NCBI RefSeq assembly: GCF_004331415.1
Contig: NZ_SJOP01000015.1
Span: 1-64,000 of the forward strand
DNA length: 64,000 nt
Reading direction: 5' to 3'
Source of the DNA: Kosakonia quasisacchari
Lineage (GTDB): Bacteria; Pseudomonadota; Gammaproteobacteria; Enterobacterales; Enterobacteriaceae
Notes under the pieces: model-generated
What the model saw: the letters and a program-made list of their open reading frames with translations, nothing else
The model's database searches: none
Told to the model about the DNA's origin: nothing
Shown here: piece after piece, positions 8,288 to 17,345 of the stretch
Layout: each line of letters opens with the position of its first letter
Position numbering within the stretch: the stretch's first letter is position 1
Program-made: the position numbers and the translations under genes

Positions 8288-9937
8288 ATGTTCAACCAGA
8301 AACTACAAAGCGCAGAATCCGTCGAGTTCGTGAATGAGGAAGAGATCGTCTACGAAACCGATCCGTGCGAGTTAAAACTGGATGAAATGATCGAGGCGGA
8401 GCCGGAGCCAGAAATGATCGAAGGGTTACCCGCGTCCGACGCGCTAACCCCTGCCGATCGTTACCTTGAACTGTTTGAACACGTGCAGTCGTCGCGCATT
8501 TTTGCCGACAGCAAAACCTTTCCCGACTGCGCGCCAAAAATGGATCCGCTCGATATTCTGATTCGCTATCGCAAAATCAAACGTAAACCGGAGTTCGATC
8601 TGCGCCAATTCGTGAAAGCGCATTTCTGGATGCCGGAGGATTATTCCAAAGCGTACGTCTCCAACCCGGAGAACTCGTTAAAAGAGCATATCGACCAGTT
8701 GTGGCCGATACTCACCCGCGAGCCGCAGGATCACATTCCATGGTCTTCCCTGCTGGCGCTGCCGCAGGCTTACATTGTGCCCGGCGGGCGATTCCGCGAG
8801 ACCTACTACTGGGACTCCTATTTCACCATGCTGGGCCTGGCGGAGAGCGGTCGCGACGACTTGCTGCGCTGTATGGCGGATAACTTCGCGTGGATGATTG
8901 AGCGTTACGGCCATATTCCGAACGGAAACCGCACTTACTATCTGAGCCGCTCGCAGCCACCGGTTTTTGCGCTGATGGTCGAGTTGTTTGAAGAGGATGG
9001 CGTTCGCGGTGCGCGGCGCTACCTTGATCACCTGTTAATGGAATACGCATTCTGGATGGATGGCGCGGAATCGCTGGCGCTGAACCAGGCGTATCGCCAC
9101 ACGGTGCGTATGCCGGACGGTTCGCTGCTCAACCGCTACTGGGACGATCGCGACACGCCGCGCGACGAGTCCTGGCTTGAGGACGTTGAAACCGCGCGTC
9201 ATTCCGGGCGACCAGCAAGTGAAGTCTATCGCGATTTGCGCGCAGGCGCGGCTTCCGGTTGGGACTATTCATCACGCTGGTTGCGCGATGCGCAACGGCT
9301 GGCGAGCATTCGCACCACGCAGTTTATCCCGATTGATTTGAACGCGTTTCTGTTCAAACTGGAAAGCGCTATCGCCAATATTTCCGGACTGAAAGGCGAC
9401 AGAGAACGGGAAGCGCTGTTCCGCCAAAAAGCGAGCGATCGCCGCGCGGCGGTGAACCGTTATCTGTGGGACGATGAAAATGGCTGCTACCGCGACTATG
9501 ACTGGCGTCGTGAAGAGATGGCGCTATTCTCCGCGGCCAGTATTGTGCCGCTGTATGTCGGTATGGCGACCCATGAGCAGGCAGACCGGCTGGCAGAGGC
9601 GGTGAAAGCGCGCCTGCTTACCCCAGGCGGTATTCTGGCAACAGAATACGAAACCAGCGAACAGTGGGATAAGCCCAACGGCTGGGCACCGCTGCAGTGG
9701 ATGGCGATTCAGGGCTTCAAAATGTACGGTAACGACTCGCTGGGCAACGAAATCGCCCATAGCTGGTTGCAAACAGTGAATCACTATTATCAGCAGCACC
9801 ACAAACTGATTGAGAAGTATCACATTGCCAGCAGTACGCCGCGCGAAGGTGGCGGGGGTGAGTATCCATTACAGGATGGTTTTGGCTGGACGAACGGTGT
9901 GGTGCGCCGCCTTATCGGTTTGTACGGCGAACCGTAA
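8288..9937 (+). CDS. treF: cytoplasmic alpha,alpha-trehalase
   Basis: The 549-aa GH37 enzyme hydrolyses trehalose to two glucoses in the cytoplasm. No signal peptide is present, which separates it from periplasmic TreA; the acidic N-terminal tail (residues 1-50) is typical of TreF. Both trehalase signatures are visible: [15 protein letters not shown] near residues 162-176 and [13 protein letters not shown] near 460-472. The Gly-rich [19 protein letters not shown] follows near the end. Length equals that of E. coli TreF. A GGAGG ribosome site stands upstream. It has its own 290-bp upstream region, which separates it from the convergent GNAT gene. Confidence 0.96.
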   Translation: MFNQKLQSAESVEFVNEEEIVYETDPCELKLDEMIEAEPEPEMIEGLPASDALTPADRYLELFEHVQSSRIFADSKTFPDCAPKMDPLDILIRYRKIKRKPEFDLRQFVKAHFWMPEDYSKAYVSNPENSLKEHIDQLWPILTREPQDHIPWSSLLALPQAYIVPGGRFRETYYWDSYFTMLGLAESGRDDLLRCMADNFAWMIERYGHIPNGNRTYYLSRSQPPVFALMVELFEEDGVRGARRYLDHLLMEYAFWMDGAESLALNQAYRHTVRMPDGSLLNRYWDDRDTPRDESWLEDVETARHSGRPASEVYRDLRAGAASGWDYSSRWLRDAQRLASIRTTQFIPIDLNAFLFKLESAIANISGLKGDREREALFRQKASDRRAAVNRYLWDDENGCYRDYDWRREEMALFSAASIVPLYVGMATHEQADRLAEAVKARLLTPGGILATEYETSEQWDKPNGWAPLQWMAIQGFKMYGNDSLGNEIAHSWLQTVNHYYQQHHKLIEKYHIASSTPREGGGGEYPLQDGFGWTNGVVRRLIGLYGEP

Positions 9938-9967
9938 GCTGGCATTTTGGCCCTGTAGATTAGCGCA

Positions 9968-10014
9968 TTGGCACATCCCGGTCACTTACGCTTGTAAGCG
10001 CCAGGATGTGCCAA
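9968..10014. repeat. long inverted repeat between convergent genes
   Basis: The arms TTGGCACATCC (9968-9978) and GGATGTGCCAA (10004-10014) match perfectly. Inside them a smaller CTTACGC...GTAAG dyad can form. It sits in the 114-bp gap between treF and the convergent unknown gene and could terminate both, but it lacks a good T-run. The inner CTTACxxxGTAAG core resembles dispersed palindromes of enteric genomes. Confidence 0.5.
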
Positions 10015-10051
10015 TTTACTGTTCGCAACGGGAACGCATGTACCTGAAAAA

Positions 10052-11641
10052 TTAATCGATCACATCATAAATAGAGGTCTGAATATCCGACCATTTTCGG
10101 TTTTCATCCGAAGGATCGGCTTCATAACGCAACTGCGCCTGTTCCATCTCATAACGCTGGCGTTCCACAACCGGTGGACGAGTACAAAAAGCGCGTAAAT
10201 AATCCCGGTTAATAGAGGTCAGCTTCTTGTTATTGGTCGCCATTTCATGCGTCAGCGTAGTAATAAAGCGGCGGCAGGGGCGATTTTCATCCATTTGCAG
10301 ACGGTAACGCAGCAGCAGATCCAGCACGTCGTTGTAATCTGCCACCATGGCATTTTCTGTCCATGACAGCTTCCAGTTCATCCCGGTACGTAAAAACAGC
10401 GACACTACGCGCGTGTCATTGCGATCGATAGCCGAACGGAAGTTGTTTTCATCACGAGACAGCCCCATGCGACTAAGCTCCTCTTTCGGCGAGGTTCGGT
10501 CGCGATCCTCGGCAATCGGCACGGTAATGTGCGCTTCACGTGTCACCGGCACAGAAATGTCGCTGGAAAATATCCAGAATGCGCCAATCGCCATGAGCAA
10601 CACCATCACGCCGACAGCGCTCCATAGCACCCCAGAGAGCATCTGGTCGCGCTCTTCGCGGCTACGCACTGACCGTTTTGCAGGCTTATCAATACTGTCA
10701 CGCATCGGCATCGCATCACCTCCGGCAGCGCGATCTTTTTTCCGCGTCTGCTCCCAGAATGCGTCTAAATCTCCGCTGGCCTCACTCAGCAACTCCGCAG
10801 GATTCGTTTTGGTTCGCCCCTCATCAAACGCACGCTGAACCGGGCTGCTAATTTGCGGGTAATAGCTGTTCAGTAAAATCAGTTGGTTGGACGTTAGCGA
10901 CTGCCCCGACACGACATTCGATCGCATCTGCCGTATATCATCAAGAAAGGCGTGCAGCGTTTTGCGCGTATCCAGCAACAGATTCAGTTCCGAGGCGTCA
11001 TTGAACAACCGGGAATAGTGCTGACTAAACTCTTTCTTATCGACCAGTAATAGTGCCAACTCGCTAAACCGCATACCGCTCAGCACATCGTTGTGATCGC
11101 CAAGCCGCAGCCAGCGCCGCACACGATCGGCACCAAATTGTGTTTTCAGGTGATTACGCAGCTTTTCGCTATCCGGCCACACCTGCATCACCAGCGATTT
11201 AATCATCGCTTCCATGGCGCGTAATTGCTGTAACCCTTGCCGCTGCTGCGCCTCATCCGACGGCAAGGCGGTGTTGTAGCTCAGCAACTTTTGCTTATTA
11301 CGCAGGTTTTCCAGCGCGCTGATAAATCGCAGTGCCGCAATAAGCTGATTTTCTGTCACATTTTGCCCGTTCTCATACCGCGGAACGAGCTGCTGTAAAT
11401 GACGAAGTTGTAAAGTGAACTGTGTTAATTCCGCATCGTTGAGTTTAAGTCGTTTAGCCACCGCGCCCCAGCCACCCAAACTCAGGCGCGCAACATCCAG
11501 TTGTTCCAAAAACCAGCGCGGGTCTTTACCTTCATCGAAATGCACATTCAGTAGCAGTAAGATTTCAACAGACGCCTCGCGAATAATGGCAATGCATTTT
11601 TCAAACTGTTCACCCGTATTTAATGGGGCAGAAAGAGTCAT
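10052..11641 (-). CDS. single-pass membrane protein of unknown function (STY4199-like, possible HEPN-domain family)
   Basis: The 529-aa product has three parts. A helical N-terminal region of about 325 residues is rich in Leu, Arg and Gln. One membrane segment (about residues 333-357, LWSAVGVMVLLMAIGAFWIF) follows a basic patch (KRSVRSREERD). The C-terminal part of about 170 residues contains NNFRSAIDRNDTRVVSLFLRTGMNW, which looks like ankyrin-type helices. By positive-inside logic the N-terminal domain is cytoplasmic and the C-terminal part periplasmic. I have a weak memory of a family named after S. Typhi STY4199 with a HEPN domain. Candidate R-x6-H pairs are present (RWLRLGDH, RFITTLTH), but I cannot show that they are the HEPN active site. 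Function unknown. Confidence 0.72.
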   Translation of the reverse strand: MTLSAPLNTGEQFEKCIAIIREASVEILLLLNVHFDEGKDPRWFLEQLDVARLSLGGWGAVAKRLKLNDAELTQFTLQLRHLQQLVPRYENGQNVTENQLIAALRFISALENLRNKQKLLSYNTALPSDEAQQRQGLQQLRAMEAMIKSLVMQVWPDSEKLRNHLKTQFGADRVRRWLRLGDHNDVLSGMRFSELALLLVDKKEFSQHYSRLFNDASELNLLLDTRKTLHAFLDDIRQMRSNVVSGQSLTSNQLILLNSYYPQISSPVQRAFDEGRTKTNPAELLSEASGDLDAFWEQTRKKDRAAGGDAMPMRDSIDKPAKRSVRSREERDQMLSGVLWSAVGVMVLLMAIGAFWIFSSDISVPVTREAHITVPIAEDRDRTSPKEELSRMGLSRDENNFRSAIDRNDTRVVSLFLRTGMNWKLSWTENAMVADYNDVLDLLLRYRLQMDENRPCRRFITTLTHEMATNNKKLTSINRDYLRAFCTRPPVVERQRYEMEQAQLRYEADPSDENRKWSDIQTSIYDVID

Positions 11642-11797
11642 TATTTTCCTTTAAGTACAACTGAAGAAACAATTAACTGGCCAACCTGAGCGCTTAATTT
11701 TTTCTTTATTTATGAATAGGTAAAAGATAGCTCAGTTGACGATTATTATCAGTGACAGTGCTTTCAAGCCGAAAAAAAACAGCAGGAGATATTCACT

Positions 11798-12334
11798 GTG
11801 TTAATACTTTTTACCCCAAGATTGACCTGCTCGCCAATAACAAAAGAAGCATGGCCATTCTTTCTCGCGCTGCAACAAAACCCCGATGTGATGCGTTATG
11901 TTGCCGATGGCCGCAGTGAGCAAGAGATCCGCGAAGCATTCGATGCCCGGCTTACTCCCTGGTCCCCCGGCAGCCGGCACTGGCTCTGCCTGCTGGTACG
12001 CGACATCGCGACAAACGAACCGCTTGGCGTAACCGGTTATATTCACCGGGAGGATGATTGCGCCGAGGTCGGCTTCCTGTTCGCCGCAGCAGCTCAGGGC
12101 AAAGGCTATGGCCAGGAATCGTTAAAAGCGCTGTGCGACTTCGCCTTTAACGAAGGGGGGATTCGCAAACTTACCGCCACCGTGACGGCAGGAAATCACG
12201 CATCCCGGCACTTACTGGAAAAAACAGGTTTTATTCTCGAAGGCGAACTGCGTGAGGCGTACTGGCTAGCGGGAAGCTGGCATAACGACTGGCTGTTTGG
12301 CTTACTGCACCACGAATATGACGAAAAACGATAA
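11798..12334 (+). CDS. GNAT-family N-acetyltransferase, RimJ/RimL type
   Basis: The 178-aa protein starts with GTG at 11798, preceded by a CAGGAGA ribosome site at 7-8 bases. It follows the RimJ/RimL/ribosomal-protein acetyltransferase pattern: [15 protein letters not shown], a middle [18 protein letters not shown], and the acetyl-CoA loop [21 protein letters not shown] (Q-x-x-G-x-G). The end is [39 protein letters not shown]. Such enzymes acetylate protein N-termini, small molecules or antibiotics, and the substrate cannot be told here. It stands alone between an unknown gene and a periplasmic OB-fold gene. Confidence 0.85.
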   Translation: MLILFTPRLTCSPITKEAWPFFLALQQNPDVMRYVADGRSEQEIREAFDARLTPWSPGSRHWLCLLVRDIATNEPLGVTGYIHREDDCAEVGFLFAAAAQGKGYGQESLKALCDFAFNEGGIRKLTATVTAGNHASRHLLEKTGFILEGELREAYWLAGSWHNDWLFGLLHHEYDEKR

Positions 12335-12402
12335 TTCGTCAGCATGCTTCGCTATGCTCTGCCAGGCTTAAGAACGTGTTCTGGCAATATTCAGGAGAGG
12401 TT

Positions 12403-12801
12403 ATGAAGAAAATTGTGCTCGCCGCCAGCCTGGTGGCGCTGTTCTCCATGACGGCATTTGCAGAAGATGCGCCGGGTCTGAAAGCGGACAAAGCGCCGCC
12501 GCCGCCGCATAAAATGGATGACGGCTATCGCGGTATGGAAGATGCGCGCACCATGACCGTCAAACAGGCGAAAGCCCTGCATGATGGCGCGTCCGTCTCG
12601 CTTCGCGGTAACCTGGTTGAGAGGGAGAGCGGCGATATCTACCTGTTCCGCGACAAAACTGACCAGCTTCAGGTATATATCCCAATGGCGATGTTTGATG
12701 GTAAATCCGTGTCTCCGGATGAACTGGTCGGCATCAGCGGCTCGCTGGATAAAAAACAACAACCGGCGCGTGTCCGGGTAACACATTTTCAGAAGCAGTA
12801 A
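12403..12801 (+). CDS. YdeI/YgiW-family periplasmic OB-fold stress protein
   Basis: The 132-aa product has a Sec signal peptide ([20 protein letters not shown], cleavage after about residue 20). It then has a Pro-rich linker (KAPPPPHK) and a bacterial OB-fold (BOF) domain: [64 protein letters not shown]. Relatives YdeI, YgiW and OmdA contribute to resistance to hydrogen peroxide, cationic peptides or acid. The ATG at 12403 (ribosome site GGAGAGG) is preferred over 12376 because it places the signal peptide at the N-terminus. The exact paralogue cannot be fixed. Confidence 0.87.
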   Translation: MKKIVLAASLVALFSMTAFAEDAPGLKADKAPPPPHKMDDGYRGMEDARTMTVKQAKALHDGASVSLRGNLVERESGDIYLFRDKTDQLQVYIPMAMFDGKSVSPDELVGISGSLDKKQQPARVRVTHFQKQ

Positions 12802-12806
12802 AACTG

Positions 12807-12846
12807 CACGCCCGGTAGCGAAAATCTGCCGGGCGTGACCGGTTTT
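12807..12846. terminator. bidirectional terminator between YdeI-like gene and SDR gene
   Basis: A perfect 9-bp stem, CACGCCCGG/CCGGGCGTG (12807-12815 and 12829-12837), stands between the convergent genes. A short T-run (12843-12846) follows on the plus strand, inside the end of the SDR gene. Confidence 0.65.
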
Positions 12847-13603
12847 ACAGAAACATCCCGCCCGATACTTCCACGCGTTGCGCATTCATCCACGCCAGAT
12901 CGTCGCTCAGCAGCGCGGCAATTGCATCGCCGATATCATCCGGTAACCCTACGCGACCCAACGCAGTTTGCGCTGCAATATGTTGATTAACCTGCTCATT
13001 ATCACGCACTACGCCGCCGCCAAAATCCGTTTCTATCGCCCCCGGCGCAATGATATTCACCGAAATGCCCCGTGCACCAAGCTCTTTCGCCTGGTAACGC
13101 GTCAGCACTTCCATCGCCCCTTTCATCGACGCATACGCGGCATAGCCCGGCTGGCAAAAACGCGCCAGCCCGCTAGAAACGTTAAGAATGCGCCCGCCAT
13201 TTTTCAGCAGCGGCAGCAGGCTTTGCGTCAGGAAGAACGGCCCTTTGAAATGGATGTTCACCAGTTGATCAAATTGCTCGACGCGGGTTTCAGCGAAAGA
13301 AGCATTGATGCCGATACCCGCATTGTTCAATAAATAATCAAACGTCTCACGCTGCCAGACAGATTTCAGTTGTTCATGGACTTCACGGGTGAAAGCATCA
13401 AAATGCATGATATCGCCGACGTTAAGCTGCAATGCCACCGCTTTCACGCCTTTTTGCTCAATTTCGCGCACCACGTTCTGCGCTTCCTCGGCGTTACTGT
13501 TATAGGTCAGGATAATCCCCGTTCCTTTCGCCGCCAGCTTCAGCGCCGCGTTTTTACCCAAGCCACGGCTGCCACCCGTCACTAAAGCAATATGTTGTGT
13601 CAT
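12845..13603 (-). CDS. SDR-family NAD(P)-dependent oxidoreductase
   Basis: The 252-aa classical short-chain dehydrogenase starts at the ATG at 13603 (ribosome site CGAGG). The upstream-open frame to 13741 would run into the divergent LysR gene. The nucleotide-binding TGGSRGLG is at residues 9-16 and NNAG near 92-95. Catalytic Ser is in NVSSGLARF, followed by the Y-x-x-x-K pair in AAYASMKGAMEV. The C-terminal NIIAPGAIETDF resembles FabG-type reductases. The substrate is unknown. It is divergent from rcdB over 116 bp, so RcdB or another factor bound there may control it. Confidence 0.9.
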   Translation of the reverse strand: MTQHIALVTGGSRGLGKNAALKLAAKGTGIILTYNSNAEEAQNVVREIEQKGVKAVALQLNVGDIMHFDAFTREVHEQLKSVWQRETFDYLLNNAGIGINASFAETRVEQFDQLVNIHFKGPFFLTQSLLPLLKNGGRILNVSSGLARFCQPGYAAYASMKGAMEVLTRYQAKELGARGISVNIIAPGAIETDFGGGVVRDNEQVNQHIAAQTALGRVGLPDDIGDAIAALLSDDLAWMNAQRVEVSGGMFL

Positions 13604-13719
13604 AAGAAACCTCGTTTTCGCTGATGTGAGAATGTGGAAAAAGCTTATTAGCTGACGAATAAACAATAAAGGTGCTAAATTACGCTTCACTGTTTCATTA
13701 CAGGCAACAATCGAGCGTG

Positions 13720-14625
13720 ATGATGGATAAAATTTACGCAATGCAACTGTTTATCCGCGTAGCGGAACTGGAGAGTTTTTCCCGCGCCGCCGATTCGATG
13801 GGGCTTCCTAAGGGTAGCGTATCGCGCCAGATTCAGGCGCTGGAGACGCACCTCGGCACCCAGTTGTTGCACCGCACCACGCGCCGCGTTCAGCTCACGC
13901 AGGACGGCATGGTTTACTACGAGCGGGCGAAAGATCTGCTGGCGAATATGGATGAGCTCGACGGAATGTTCCTGCATGATCCGTCGAGTATCAGCGGTCG
14001 TTTACGCATCGATATGCCGGTCGGTGTGGCGAAAAATCTGGTGATCCCACGCCTACCCGCTTTCCTGCAACAGTATCCCGGCATTGAACTGGAGCTGAGC
14101 AGCAGCGACAGGCTGGTGGATATTATTCGCGAAGGGTTCGACTGCGTAGTGCGCGTCGGCACCCTCAAAGACTCTGGCCTGATTGCCCGCCAGCTTGGTC
14201 GGCTGTCGGTCATTAACTGCGCCAGCCCCGATTATCTGGCGCGTTTTGGCTACCCGGAGACGCTCGATGATTTATCCTCCCACGCGCTGGTGCATTACGC
14301 CGTAAATCTTGGTACGCGCCCGCCGGGCTTTGAAGTCTTCCAGGATAAGCAGACAAACTGGGTGAAAACCGGCGGCATACTGACGGTGAACAGTACCGAA
14401 ACCTATCAAGCCGCTTGCCTTGCCGGATTAGGGATTATTCAGGTACCGCGCGTTGGCGTACGCGAAGCGCTTCGTGCCGGTAAGCTGGTGGAGATCCTGC
14501 CGCAATACCGCGCGGAACCGATGCCGGTTTCGCTGATTTACCCGCACCGCCGTAATTTGTCGCGCCGCGTACATCTGTTTATGGAGTGGCTGGCGACCGT
14601 GCTGAAGGATTACGTCGACCACTAG
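13720..14625 (+). CDS. rcdB: LysR-family regulator RcdB (YhjC)
   Basis: The 301-aa protein begins MMDKIYAMQLFIRVAELES and is highly similar along its length to E. coli YhjC/RcdB, including LPKGSVSRQIQALE in the HTH and GLGIIQVPRVGVREALRAG in the effector domain. E. coli YhjC is also next to yhjD, so synteny supports the call. RcdB has been linked in E. coli to regulation of the biofilm master gene csgD (from memory). Tandem ATG codons at 13720 and 13723 give two equivalent starts. The frame is open to 13672, but the homologous N-terminus begins at 13720 or 13723. Confidence 0.88.
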   Translation: MMDKIYAMQLFIRVAELESFSRAADSMGLPKGSVSRQIQALETHLGTQLLHRTTRRVQLTQDGMVYYERAKDLLANMDELDGMFLHDPSSISGRLRIDMPVGVAKNLVIPRLPAFLQQYPGIELELSSSDRLVDIIREGFDCVVRVGTLKDSGLIARQLGRLSVINCASPDYLARFGYPETLDDLSSHALVHYAVNLGTRPPGFEVFQDKQTNWVKTGGILTVNSTETYQAACLAGLGIIQVPRVGVREALRAGKLVEILPQYRAEPMPVSLIYPHRRNLSRRVHLFMEWLATVLKDYVDH

Positions 14626-14674
14626 CAGCTATAATTTCACTTACCACACATTCAGGAGAAGGAAAATAGACCTG

Positions 14675-15706
14675 ATGACGCCGGAAAATCATGAAAAACG
14701 CCCGACGCAAGACCTCGACTACGAACCCGTCAGGAAGATGGCTGAGCAGCCCACCGAAAAGAAACGTTCCGCTCCCGCCGCCATCAACAACACGCTGACG
14801 TCACTTTCCAGCATGGTGCAAACAATCCAGAGCTGGCCTGTCATTGCGCACCTGATCCGCGCGACTGAACGTTTTAACGACCGCATGGGTAACCAGTTTG
14901 GTGCGGCAATCACCTACTTCTCGTTCCTGTCGATGATCCCAATTATGATGGTCTGCTTCGCCGCTGCCGGTTTTGTGCTCGCTTCACATCCCACGTTATT
15001 GCAGGACATCTTCAATAAAATCCTGATGAGTGTGAGCGACCCGACGATGGCCTCAACATTGCAAAACACCCTCAATATTGCCGTGCAGCAGCGCACAACG
15101 GTGGGAATTGTCGGGCTGGCTATTGCCCTTTATTCCGGCGTGAACTGGACCGGCAACCTGCGTGAGGCGATCCGCGCCCAGTCGCGCGATGTCTGGGAGC
15201 GTAACGCGCAGGATGAAGAGAAAATCTGGGTAAAATATTTCCGCGATTTCATTTCACTGATTGGGCTGCTGATGGCGCTGATCGTGACACTTTCGATAAC
15301 GTCAGTGGCGGGTTCGGCGCAGCAGTTGATCATCAACGCGTTGCACCTGGATTACATTGAATGGCTGAAACCGGCCTGGCGGCTGATTGGTCTGGCCATT
15401 TCGATTTTCGCTAACTATCTGCTTTTCTTTTGGATCTTTTGGCGTTTGCCACGCCACCGCCCGCGTAAAAAGGCGCTGATCCGTGGAACATTTATCGCCG
15501 CGATTGGTTTTGAAGTGATCAAAATTATCATGACCTGGACGCTGCCCTCACTGGTGAAATCGCCCTCCGGCGCAGCGTTTGGCTCGGTGCTGGGTCTGAT
15601 GGCATTCTTCTACTTCTTTGCTCGCCTGACCCTGTTCTGCGCCGCGTGGATCGCTACCGCGCAGTACAAAGGTGACCCGCGCATGCCGGATAAAACTCAC
15701 CATTAA
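14675..15706 (+). CDS. yhjD: inner membrane protein YhjD (YihY/BrkB family)
   Basis: The 343-aa protein matches E. coli YhjD. A cytoplasmic N-terminal tail of about 70 residues precedes six hydrophobic segments, with clear ones at FLSMIPIMMVCFAAAGFVL, VGIVGLAIALYSGVNW, FISLIGLLMALIVTLSIT, WRLIGLAISIFANYLLFFW and VLGLMAFFYFFARLTLFCA. A mutation in yhjD lets E. coli live without Kdo on lipid A, which points to a lipid-transport role, but the activity is not settled. Ribosome site AGGAGAAGG. It lies 49 bp after rcdB on the same strand and may share its transcript. Confidence 0.93.
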   Translation: MTPENHEKRPTQDLDYEPVRKMAEQPTEKKRSAPAAINNTLTSLSSMVQTIQSWPVIAHLIRATERFNDRMGNQFGAAITYFSFLSMIPIMMVCFAAAGFVLASHPTLLQDIFNKILMSVSDPTMASTLQNTLNIAVQQRTTVGIVGLAIALYSGVNWTGNLREAIRAQSRDVWERNAQDEEKIWVKYFRDFISLIGLLMALIVTLSITSVAGSAQQLIINALHLDYIEWLKPAWRLIGLAISIFANYLLFFWIFWRLPRHRPRKKALIRGTFIAAIGFEVIKIIMTWTLPSLVKSPSGAAFGSVLGLMAFFYFFARLTLFCAAWIATAQYKGDPRMPDKTHH

Positions 15707-15715
15707 CGCGGCTAT

Positions 15716-15746
15716 CGGGCTGAAGGAAATGGAATATTTCAGCCCG
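15716..15746 (+). repeat. hairpin after yhjD
   Basis: The 9-bp arms CGGGCTGAA (15716-15724) and TTCAGCCCG (15738-15746) lie just after the yhjD stop. The stem is GC-rich, but no T-run follows, so it is more likely an mRNA 3'-end stabiliser or weak terminator. The rest of the 272-bp gap to yhjE is AT-rich and presumably holds the yhjE promoter. Confidence 0.5.
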
Positions 15747-15978
15747 CCTGGCGATTTCAGCATGAAAATCCAGTCCGTAACTTTTATTTAACCAAAAACC
15801 AGTTTTATTCTCTAATTTTAAAAATATGTGAAGCATTTCATAGAAGGTAAATCGTAAGTCTGAAAATTATCCGCTTTTTGCCTGTTTTTCGCGCTGGGCC
15901 TGACTTTGTTACAGATTGAAATGTCGCTTTTGCTGTGGCTAATATGGTCGTTCGTTCGCGCAAAAATAAGAAAATTCT

Positions 15979-17295
15979 ATGCAAGCTACAGCTACAACTT
16001 TCGACAACGAGCAGGAAAATCCGCCGGTAAATTCACGCAATAAAGTCGTCGTTGCGTCTCTGATTGGCACCGCCATCGAGTTCTTCGACTTCTATATTTA
16101 CGCCACCGCCGCCGTGATTGTGTTCCCGCATATCTTCTTCCCGCAGGGCGACCCGACGGCCGCCACGCTACAGTCACTGGCGACCTTCGCCATTGCTTTT
16201 ATTGCGCGTCCGATTGGTTCCGCTGTGTTTGGTCACTTCGGCGACCGCGTTGGTCGTAAAGTGACGCTGGTGGCGTCGCTGTTGACAATGGGGATCTCAA
16301 CCGTGCTGATCGGCCTGCTGCCAGGCTACGAAACCATTGGTGTAATGGCACCGTTACTGCTGGCGCTGGCGCGTTTCGGCCAGGGTTTGGGGCTGGGTGG
16401 CGAATGGGGCGGCGCAGCGCTGCTGGCCACGGAAAACGCCCCGCCGCGCAAACGCGCGCTGTACGGCTCTTTCCCGCAACTGGGCGCGCCGATTGGCTTT
16501 TTCTTTGCTAACGGCACCTTCCTGCTGCTCTCCTGGTTACTGACCGACGAACAGTTTATGGCGTGGGGCTGGCGTGTCCCGTTTATCTTCTCTGCCGTGC
16601 TGGTGCTGATTGGTCTGTATGTTCGCGTTTCACTGCATGAAACACCGGTGTTCGCCAAAGTCGCCGCCGCGAAAAAACAGGTGAAAGTGCCGCTCGGCAC
16701 GTTGCTGACCAAACATATGCGCGTCACCGTGCTGGGCACGTTTATCATGCTGGCGACCTACACGTTGTTCTACATCATGACGGTCTATTCAATGACCTTC
16801 AGCACCTCGCCGCAGGGTCTGGGTCTGCCGCGTAACGAAGTGCTGTGGATGTTAATGATGGCGGTGATCGGCTTTGGTGTGATGGTGCCGGTGGCTGGCC
16901 TGCTGGCAGACGCGTTTGGTCGCCGTAAAAGCATGATTGTTATCACGTCGCTGATTATTCTGTTCGCACTGTTTGTCTTCCCGCCGCTGCTCGGTTCCGG
17001 TAGCCCGGTGATGGTAATGACCTACCTGCTGATTGGCCTGAGCCTGATGGGGCTGACTTTCGGCCCGATGGGTGCGCTGCTGCCGGAGCTGTTCCCGACA
17101 GAAGTGCGTTATACCGGCGCGTCGTTCTCTTATAACGTGTCGTCGATCCTCGGTGCATCGGTAGCACCTTATATCGCCACCTGGCTGCAGGCGAATTATG
17201 GTCTGCTGTACGTGGGGATTTACCTGGCCGCGATGGCGACATTAACACTTATCGCGCTGCTGTTGACCCACGAAACCAAACACCAGTCGCTGTAA
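15979..17295 (+). CDS. yhjE: MFS transporter YhjE (metabolite:H+ symporter type)
   Basis: The 438-aa, 12-segment protein matches E. coli YhjE. It carries the signature of the MHS branch of the major facilitator superfamily: TAIEFFDFYIYATAA in segment 1, GHFGDRVGRKVTL in the first cytoplasmic loop (G-x-x-x-D-R-x-G-R-[KR]), and ARFGQGLGLGGEWGGAALL in segment 4. ADAFGRRKS is in the mirrored loop and LLPELFPTEVRYTGAS in segment 10. Relatives carry proline, shikimate, citrate or alpha-ketoglutarate; YhjE's substrate is not established. It lies alone, convergent with yhjG. Confidence 0.93.
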   Translation: MQATATTFDNEQENPPVNSRNKVVVASLIGTAIEFFDFYIYATAAVIVFPHIFFPQGDPTAATLQSLATFAIAFIARPIGSAVFGHFGDRVGRKVTLVASLLTMGISTVLIGLLPGYETIGVMAPLLLALARFGQGLGLGGEWGGAALLATENAPPRKRALYGSFPQLGAPIGFFFANGTFLLLSWLLTDEQFMAWGWRVPFIFSAVLVLIGLYVRVSLHETPVFAKVAAAKKQVKVPLGTLLTKHMRVTVLGTFIMLATYTLFYIMTVYSMTFSTSPQGLGLPRNEVLWMLMMAVIGFGVMVPVAGLLADAFGRRKSMIVITSLIILFALFVFPPLLGSGSPVMVMTYLLIGLSLMGLTFGPMGALLPELFPTEVRYTGASFSYNVSSILGASVAPYIATWLQANYGLLYVGIYLAAMATLTLIALLLTHETKHQSL

Positions 17296-17302
17296 CCTTT
17301 TT

Positions 17303-17327
17303 GCCCTCTCTTCGCTGAAGAGAGGGC
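17303..17327. repeat. intergenic palindrome between convergent yhjE and yhjG (CCTCTC type)
   Basis: The 10-bp arms GCCCTCTCTT/AAGAGAGGGC are perfect with a 5-base loop. No downstream T-run is present on either strand. It is one of four related palindromes in this window (also at 21407, 41001 and 56864). Confidence 0.6.
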
Positions 17328-17345
17328 AACTTCCCGTCGTGCTTC

